A stretch of DNA of 64,000 bases from Liolophura sinensis. Taxonomy: Eukaryota > Mollusca > Polyplacophora > Chitonida > Chitonidae. The DNA lies in NCBI RefSeq assembly GCF_032854445.1, contig NC_088304.1, positions 22,581,704-22,645,703 on the forward strand, in the 5' to 3' direction. The position numbers and the translations under genes were made by a program. This document shows, piece after piece, positions 57,267-64,000 of the stretch. The notes below the pieces were generated by a model. That model was not told where the DNA came from, did no database searches, and was given only the letters and a program-made list of their open reading frames with translations. Within the stretch, counting starts at the first letter, position 1. Each line of letters opens with the position of its first letter.

Positions 57267-58538
57267 AATTATAGATGTAAACCCATGTTGCAAAGTCTAT
57301 CCATTAAAAACCACATCCTTACATGTATGTAATCCCGATGACCACGACATCATCAATTAACTATAGAATTCATTTCATCCATGTAAGGTGTTCTCAATTC
57401 TCAAACCAGAACGCCGCAGTATATTCGGGACCAGTATTTCCAGCAATAGCAATTCTCTTTTTGAGTATTACATATGCATGTAAATGCATCTTATGCTAAA
57501 AACATTATATGAACTTTATTCCGAGACAAATATGTCAAGGAGGAAAACAATCTCAAGGAAAATGTTCGAGAAACCTTAAGGTCCACGATCTGGGACCTGT
57601 TTCACAAAATCCATTTAGTCCACAACCAAAGGCAGGCTATCAAAAAAACTGAGCACACTGTTTCACAAAATTAAAACTTTCTAAACCCTGGCTTATCAAA
57701 GACAGCTTTGAGACCTCTCAACAGCAACTTGATCGGCAGAATGCATGATGATAAATATATTATCAACACAAAAAAGATAATTAAACTTTTACATTTTCGT
57801 CTTTATCCACCATGCCCTGTCTTTTCTCAAGCAATAAATTTCTTGACTTCTTGTTGCTGCTGACAATTTAAGCGAATAAAATCCATTGAGTGGCTGCCAC
57901 TGTTTGTTATTTTAACCAATGAAAAGGCTTGATGACCCAGAATCCACAATACATGATATCTGATACATGTATATGTACTGGTATATTACATACATGGTTG
58001 GTAGTATTAAAAGAAAATTTTTCTTTTTGAGCTTTATACATGTAAGTGGGATATGTATTATTCTGTATGATAGAAGGGTTTTGCCACACAGACACACAGA
58101 CATACAGAGGGTACATATCTTCCGAGTACTTTGCTTCTATCAAACTGTATAATTTAACTTCCACTTTTCAATTCAGTAAGGATATCTCATGGTTAATACC
58201 CAGTGTGACACAACAATAGTAGGGTCAATAACTTAACCAGTAAGAGCAAAAAAAGGTATTGCGGGAAATGGTTGTTTGCACATGTATGTATCAGGAAATA
58301 CACAGGGTTTAAACTGAAGTATTTGTAATCTTTGTAACATGCATGCAAGTTTGAAGGTTGCTGTATTAGGTAACTTTTCACCTCTTAATGTGAATATTAA
58401 GCTACACACACCTCAGCACATACTGTATACCAAAAGCACCTGTGTCTCTTCAGAATAATAATAAGGTTTCAAGTTACCATAAGGAGCAGATTTACCGGTC
58501 TGTGTGGATCAGCAATGCAGCAGCAGTGCAACAAATGA

Positions 58539-58860
58539 GCCAAGCTGACAGGACACCCTGGGCCACAGGGGACAACATGGGCCATAAGGGACAACATGGA
58601 CCACAGGGGAAACCCTGGGCCACAGGGGACAACATGGGCCACAGGGAAAAACATGGGCCACAAAGGACACCTGGGCCACAGAGAACACCATGGGTCCACA
58701 GATGAACCAATGAGCCACACCGACAGGACACCATACTTCACACAGGACGCTCTGAACCACAGATGAACCAATGAACCACTCTGACAGGACACCATGCCTC
58801 ACAGGGACACCCTGGACCACACACTCTGAACCACAGATGAACCAATGAGCCACACTGACA
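58539..58860. repeat. Tandem array, 18-bp units then about 63-bp units
   Basis: GGGCCACAGGGGACAACAT repeats (58555-58690) pass into longer units with ACAGATGAACCAATGAGCC and GACAGGACACCAT. Long ORFs on both strands here (for example 58509-59045, minus) follow the period of 18 and are not genes. Confidence 0.9.
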
Positions 58861-58861
58861 G

Positions 58862-58922
58862 TGTCGGAAACTGGGGGAAACCCACAACCATTCACAGGTT
58901 GCCGAGAGACCTTCCCACGTAT
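58862..58922 (-). mobile_element. SINE-A central fragment joined to the array
   Basis: GGGGGAAACCCACAACCATT, CACAGGTTGCCGAGAGACCT, TCCCACGTAT. It begins where the tandem array ends. Confidence 0.82.
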
Positions 58923-60086
58923 CATTCTGCTGATTAAGAATTCTGATAGCGGCTGAATGTTTCCACAAACAATCTGTAAACAACTGGAAATTTGCCGTCC
59001 CTTCTCGTATTCTGGTGTTGCATGTACCGTGCAGGTGCTATACATTATTAATTAATCACTGGTATACAAATCTACAACAAGGGAAAACCTACAGCCCCAT
59101 GTGCTGTATCTAGCACTGATATGGCATCTGCTCATGAATAATGGTTATCTGCCCAATAATCAGGTTATTTATTTACTTAATTCTTGTCTAACATTGCACT
59201 CAACAATTTCTTATATGGTATCTACATGTACAATTCAACACGCACCAGCACTGTGTAATGTTCTACCACAAGGGCAGGCATGTGCCAGCATGCTTTGGGC
59301 AGAATTATACAGCTAAATTACTGGCCAGCTATCACCTGCTAGAGTGATTGTGCAGCTTTCAGGAAGCTACAGAATCCCCAAGCTTGTGACTGTCAACAAC
59401 ACCAGATACCAATCTGAATCAGCTGCTGCTGTTACTGCTTCCCAGCCATGCCGGTAAATAATTAAGGCTACAAATTCGTGCCTGGGACAAGAGGTGCTGG
59501 TATCCAGAGAGCTGAGGAAGCACTAAAATATACATGGTACTGTGTCACTTCCAAGCCAGCAAATACCATCAATTAAACCATGTGGTAGTTCATGTGTATT
59601 TTGTTTCTTGCATGGATGGATCAAACCACTCACTCCTAGATGTACATGTATAGCAGTTCTATGATATTTTTCATCTACAGAAAAATGTTCAATACACATT
59701 TTCATCCATTACAACAATACAGAAACAACAGCAAGAGATGTACAGGTATAAATCCTGTTTTAGGTATGAAATTTGTACCATCTCCTGCTTTCACTGTTTG
59801 TGAGGCCTTAGTGATAATAACTGGGCAATGACGCTCTAACTGCCATTCGCGCGTTTTAATGTTTGTTTAAGACCACCCATATTCCATCACATATATCAAA
59901 AGTTGGTCCCAAATTCCCACCATACAAAACTTATTTATCTTGCAGAAGATAAATTTTACGGTGGAACTGACGAATCAGATAATAAAACACAGTTGTTGAG
60001 AAATGAAGAAACAGGGAGTGTAGAACCAAAGGCCCATATTTTCCAATGAGTGGTCATTTTAGTTGGGCGATCTCCTGGACTAACAC

Positions 60087-60168
60087 CTAATTTCAGGCAT
60101 ATGTGCATAAATTGCACTGAAAGTTGCTCTTTCATATGCAAAGATGTTAAGGAATTAGGGTATCCCTC
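60087..60168 (-). mobile_element. MITE-1 fragment
   Basis: ATAAATTGCACTGAAAGTTG, CTTTCATATGCAAAGATGTT, AGGAATTAGGGTA, the reverse complement of the MITE-1 left half. Confidence 0.72.
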
Positions 60169-60257
60169 ATCCTCAACTTTGGAAATGGTTCTACAACTTT
60201 GTGTGCGATAATATACGGGATGGTTCAGCCTTAATAACTACCGGATCAAAGATCAAA

Positions 60258-60526
60258 GATATTTATTTATCTCATTGGTGTTTTATGCTGTACTCAAGAA
60301 TATTTCACTTATACGACGGCAGCCAGCATTATGGTGGGAGGAAACCGGGCAGAGCTCGAGGGAAACCCACGGCAATCCGCTGGTTGCTGGCAGACCTTCC
60401 CACTTATGGCCGGAGAGGAAGCCAGCATAAGCTGGACTTGAACTCACAGCGACTGCATTGGTGAGAGACTCCTGGGTAATTACGCTGCGCTAGCACGCTA
60501 ACCAACTGAGCCACGAAGGCCCCTAC
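60258..60526 (-). mobile_element. SINE-A, full length, joined to the 69-bp array
   Basis: ATTTATTTATCTCATTGGTG through GCAGCCAGCATTATGGTGGG, TTGCTGGCAGACCTTCCCAC and GGAGAGGAAGCCAGCATAAG to AACTGAGCCACGAAGGCCCC. On the minus strand the head shows box A (TGGCTCAGTTGG) and a box-B-like GAGTTCAAGTCC. This is the cleanest full copy. Confidence 0.96.
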
Positions 60527-60531
60527 CGAGT

Positions 60532-60879
60532 CTAAAATCTGTCAAACTCAGACTTGGCTCCACGGATGCATGATCAACTGTTCTGACACAACAAGATGCC
60601 TAAAATCTGTCAAACTCAGACTTGGCTCCATGGATGCATGATCAACTGTTCTGACAAAACAAGAGGCCTAAAATCTGTCAAACTCAGACTAGGCTCCAAG
60701 GATGCATGATCAACTGTTCTGACACAACAATAGGCCTAAAATCTGTCAAACTCAGACTTGGCTCCACGGATGCATGATCAACTGTTCTGACACAACAAGA
60801 GGCCTAAAATCTGTCAAACTCAGACTTAGCTCCATGGATGCATGATCAACTGTTCTGACACAACAAGAGGCCTAAAATG
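60532..60879. repeat. Tandem array, about 69-bp unit (5 copies)
   Basis: The unit contains TAAAATCTGTCAAACTCAGA, CTTGGCTCCACGGATGCATG and ATCAACTGTTCTGACACAAC. It starts five bases after the SINE-A head. Confidence 0.95.
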
Positions 60880-60897
60880 TCTTATGTGTCTTTCTTT

Positions 60898-61085
60898 ATG
60901 CATATTCTGAGGGCATTATTCTGTCTAGACTGAGAAAATTATACGTTTTGTGAAGCCCTGAAATTGATCAACCTGACCGAATGTAGTTTCTTCACGAAAA
61001 TCAAACTAAAAACGTGTACAAATCACAATGAATGTTACTCTTTCATATGAGAAATACATGTAGTTGAATTTGAGGAAATTGAGGA
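60898..61085 (-). mobile_element. MITE-1 copy, end decayed
   Basis: TGCATATTCTGAGGGCATTA, TATACGTTTTGTGAAGCCCT, ACTCTTTCATATGAG, in reverse of the 31567 copy. Confidence 0.75.
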
Positions 61086-61864
61086 ATGTCACAAGGAACT
61101 AGCTCTTAGTTCTGCATGTACCACACCTGTTATCGCAACTAGTTCTGACATTTAACCATTCACTTTGTTGTAATACAGAGGAGTAGAATTTGTCCTCTAA
61201 AGTGTGTCCCTAAAGCATATGGCTGTCATTAGCAGATAGCCGTCTTCATCACCTGGTACCGTCCCCGGGTATGAAACAAGAAGTTAATTATTAATCCACC
61301 ATACATGCGGTCATAAAGAAAGACGGCAGTGCCCAGAGACTGGTAACAGCTCTGAGAGAACCCCCAGACAATGGAATGTTACGTGCACATTGTGCCTGAC
61401 ATGCCAACACAGCCTCCAAACATGCCAGGTGCCCACAGGCATGTAAATATTCATCAATGTACAAAATCATTTCACACGAAGAATGAATTTTATTGATTTT
61501 ATAATACTTCTGCATGCGCACCATGTTCAGCGCAACATGTTCAACGTACCTGTTCAGGAATATAATGGGGGCACTAAAGGTTTACGCATGAATGAAGGCC
61601 ATCTCAACATGGATAAAGCAAACCTTCCATAAAGTGTGTTCTTGAGTACCGCGCCAAAAGCACATAAATAATGAAATCCTATACTGTGAGTAAATGCAGT
61701 AAAACTAGCCGGGGCTCGATTCGAACATTCAACCTCTTGGTCAAAACGCTCACCGATCTTTCTGGAAAATATATTAAGAGAATAATACAGGACTTTCATA
61801 AAACCAGACCAATAAAGGCCTAAAATAAAATGTGTTATAAAGGCAAATCTGGAATGGCCTTGAA

Positions 61865-62209
61865 TGAGTGAGTAAGTGAGTGCTTGGGGTTTGAAGTCGC
61901 ACTTAACAATTTTTCAGTCATATGACGATGAAGGAATCCTTGCATGTAATGTGCCTCCTTGTTGCAGGACGGATTTATCTACTGTAGTGCTGCTTAACTC
62001 AGACAACTTACCGAAGGCAAGTAAGGCGCACCACCCCAGCTATTATACTGATACGGGACAACTAGTCATTGCACTTCCCCTTAATGCTGAACGCCAAGCA
62101 AGGAAGCTACAACTTCCTCTTTTAAAGTCTTAGGTGTGACACACCCCAGGACTGACCCTGGATCTCCCGCCCCAGAAGCTGATGCTCTACAAACTGAGCC
62201 GTCAGGGCC
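61865..62209 (-). mobile_element. SINE-B, full length with tRNA-like head
   Basis: 345 bp. Tail GAGTGAGTAAGTGAGTGCTT, body as in the other copies, head ending TGATGCTCTACAAACTGAGC and CGTCAGGGCC. On the minus strand the head begins GGCCCTGACGGCTCAGTTTG and TAGAGCATCAGCTTC, a clear tRNA box A context. Confidence 0.92.
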
Positions 62210-62865
62210 GGTGGAATGCAGCTGAACATGCCTATACATGTATAATGCACAAGTAATTGTGTGTGTATGAAAATCTGCTGAAAACATCTGCAGTGCTGAA
62301 TGCAGCAATTAAATGATAGCATCTACAGTTACCATATTAATACAAATCAGAAGTCAGATTGATGCCTCTGAGTACGCACACGCACATGCACACGTAAATG
62401 CAAGGCCAGATGCTGCGGTGTTAGCTGTAGCCGTGTACGTGGGCAGACACTGTCATCGACTTAGTGCCAGACAAATATGAGAGAATGTATTATAAATAAC
62501 AGTGGGCGTGAAACCAATGATGAGACATATTGATGCCCCTGAGTCATTAAGTCTGAATACCAGATGATCACACCTGGTTTTAAACAGAGCCGTTCACCGA
62601 GGCTCTTTCCATAGAGAGTGGTAGCTCTGGTGGTAGGCATGAAACTGAATTTGTTTGTTTTCAAGAGCTCAGTGATTTATGGGAGCTTGCCCTTAACACT
62701 CCAACAGAAACTCCACCTGTACAGGTGTGCCTCCTTGTATGCCACTATTAACCCCTGATGGCTTGTCCACCACTCTCAAACAGACCACGGTAAAGTCACC
62801 CCTGGAACCTCAGCCAGCCTGCGACATGTTCACCACTGATGGAGAATGGTGCATTGGCATGGCAA

Positions 62866-63063
62866 CAGTCAGCAATATGGTGGGAGTAAATCAGGCAAAG
62901 CCAGAGACAAACCCATAACCATCTGTAGGTTGCTGACAGACATTCCTGCATATGACTGCACAGAATGCTGAGGTTGGCTTGAAATCATAGCAACCACATA
63001 GGTGAGAGGTCCCAAGGTCATTGCGACGTGCTGGCGTGATAACCAGTCGGCCACAGAGGCCCA
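62866..63063 (-). mobile_element. SINE-A, tail-truncated, head present
   Basis: CAGCAATATGGTGGGAGTAA, TCTGTAGGTTGCTGACAGAC, GTGAGAGGTCCCAAGGTCAT, CGGCCACAGAGGCCC. The ATTT tail side is missing, unlike other copies. Confidence 0.86.
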
Positions 63064-63116
63064 CTGAGGAAAAACATTATAAAAAGGTGGACCATTTTTG
63101 GACACTCTATATGACT

Positions 63117-63225
63117 ATTTATTTCATACAAGAATGTTTCACTTAGAACAGTGGCAGACAGCATTATGATGGGTGAAAAAAGAGTCCGGGGGAAACCCAG
63201 ACTCCACCCGCAGGTTCCTGTTCTG
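63117..63225 (-). mobile_element. SINE-A, head-truncated
   Basis: TATTTATTTCATACAAGAAT, CAGACAGCATTATGATGGG, GTCCGGGGGAAACCCAGACT, CCGCAGGTTCCTG. It lies 53 bp from the previous copy. Confidence 0.85.
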
Positions 63226-64000
63226 AATTACCTCCCTTATTACCCGACACATGACATAACACAAGGCTAGTTTTTGAGAAGAAAACAAAATATTTGCAGC
63301 TGAATGTTCCAACATGGCTGTCATTCTACTATCACTTCACAGAATGAGCAGACAACAATATTACAGACATCATGCAAATATCTATAAGTTTGATTTGAAT
63401 TAAAATTTTAGTCTATTAAAATGCCTGAAATCGCTTTGTTAGACGGGCCCCAGCAATGTTCCCAGAACTATGCACCAGTTTAGTAACATCTACGCATAGC
63501 TCTTGTATCCATGAAATGCTGAAATCGCAAATTCACTCAGCGATGACTATTTTTTATGTTTCCATGTGCCAAACATCTTGTATTTGTGACTTTCATCCTC
63601 TGTGTCAAAGACATGGCTGCAGACATTAGTACTGACACAGAAGTGTACATGTAAAAATTTGTAGTCTGACTGCAGATAAAATACATTGTACATGTTATTG
63701 TATCCAATGTAACAATTCTGTAATAGTCGATGTTTACTTTGTTGTTTAGACAGATATAAAAAAAAATAGGGTTTAAAAAACATTTCCACCTGTACTGAGT
63801 TGTGAAAGAGACAATGACTGAGAATGAATGTGTTATTGGCAAGCCCTAGTATGACAGATGCAAAATTTGAAACAATCTCCAACAATGTCGAAGGAAAGTC
63901 TGTAATTGTTTTATCCATGTATTATATTTTTGGGACTTAAAGAGGGTATAGATTCTCTCCAAAAGCTTTTTTCTTTCTTTCAATCAATGCACAAGCAGTC

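Larger units (their letters stand above)
56849..64000 (-). other. Partial intron upstream of E1 (over 7.1 kb)
   Basis: Holds SINE-A copies (57120, 58862, 60258, 62866, 63117), SINE-B (61865-62209), MITE-1 fragments (60087, 60898) and arrays at 58539 and 60532. The stretches 57280-58538, 58925-60086, 61093-61860, 62215-62865 and 63226-64000 are single-copy. No match to the expected preceding GRK2 exon (MQKYLEDRG...IFSQKLG type) was seen on the minus strand. Confidence 0.75.

Noticed and set aside
58509-59045. 178-codon minus ORF with Cys/Gly/Pro/Trp-rich repeats
   Set aside because: Generated by the 18-bp array plus a SINE-A fragment.
60258-60526. Possible tRNA gene at the right end
   Set aside because: Box A and box-B-like motifs are present but the sequence continues into the SINE-A body and recurs in other copies; it is a tRNA-derived SINE head.
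62150-62209. Possible tRNA gene (minus)
   Set aside because: It is the tRNA-like head of SINE-B; no complete cloverleaf is followed by a terminator.
56849-64000. The GRK2/3 exon that should precede E1
   Set aside because: I looked for the MQKYLEDRG...FSQKLG-type sequence on the minus strand and saw no match, so I do not report it.

Overview
The window is an intron-rich eukaryotic nuclear segment, AT-leaning, with one recognisable protein-coding gene and a very heavy load of SINEs, small terminal-inverted-repeat elements and tandem arrays. The SINE types (an ATTT-tailed tRNA-derived SINE and a GAGT-tailed tRNA-derived SINE), the many ACATGTACATGT-like palindromes and the kinase sequence suggest a lophotrochozoan, most likely a marine mollusc. 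The species cannot be fixed from the window.

The gene lies on the minus strand. Eight consecutive coding exons spell about 260 codons of a G-protein-coupled receptor kinase of the GRK2/3 (beta-adrenergic receptor kinase) class. In transcript order they are E1 56775-56848, E2 31224-31325, E3 21673-21759, E4 20439-20500, E5 14986-15037, E6 12075-12166, E7 10393-10492 and E8 2423-2635. Reading phase is continuous across all seven junctions, every intron is GT-AG, and the split codons (Gly at the start of E1, Ser at E4/E5, Met at E6/E7) close correctly. The exons encode most of the RGS-homology domain and the N-lobe of the kinase domain through the YRDLK catalytic-loop motif. The N-terminal exon(s), the rest of the kinase domain and the PH domain were not found and should lie beyond the two ends of the window.

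Everything else is intron: about 2.4 kb after E8 (partial), then 7.8, 1.6, 2.8, 5.4, 1.2, 9.5 and 25.4 kb, and more than 7 kb upstream of E1. The introns hold about 29 copies of SINE-A, 23 of them in the same sense as the gene. They also hold several SINE-B/C copies, three small MITE families that share a TACCCTAA-type terminus, and 16 tandem arrays with periods of about 15 to 116 bp. The largest arrays are a 22-copy 88-bp array (4.1-6.06 kb) and a roughly 49-copy 38/36-bp array (41.9-43.8 kb).

The most interesting signals are where repeats meet the gene. A 65-bp tandem array abuts E8 and is built from copies of E8's own end plus splice donor. A CA/TA microsatellite starts 14 nt past the E4 donor. 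A SINE with a target-site duplication sits on the probable branch point of E6. E8 has a NAGNAG-type acceptor. Several tandem arrays begin or end exactly at SINE edges. No second gene, RNA gene, CRISPR array or prokaryotic feature was found.
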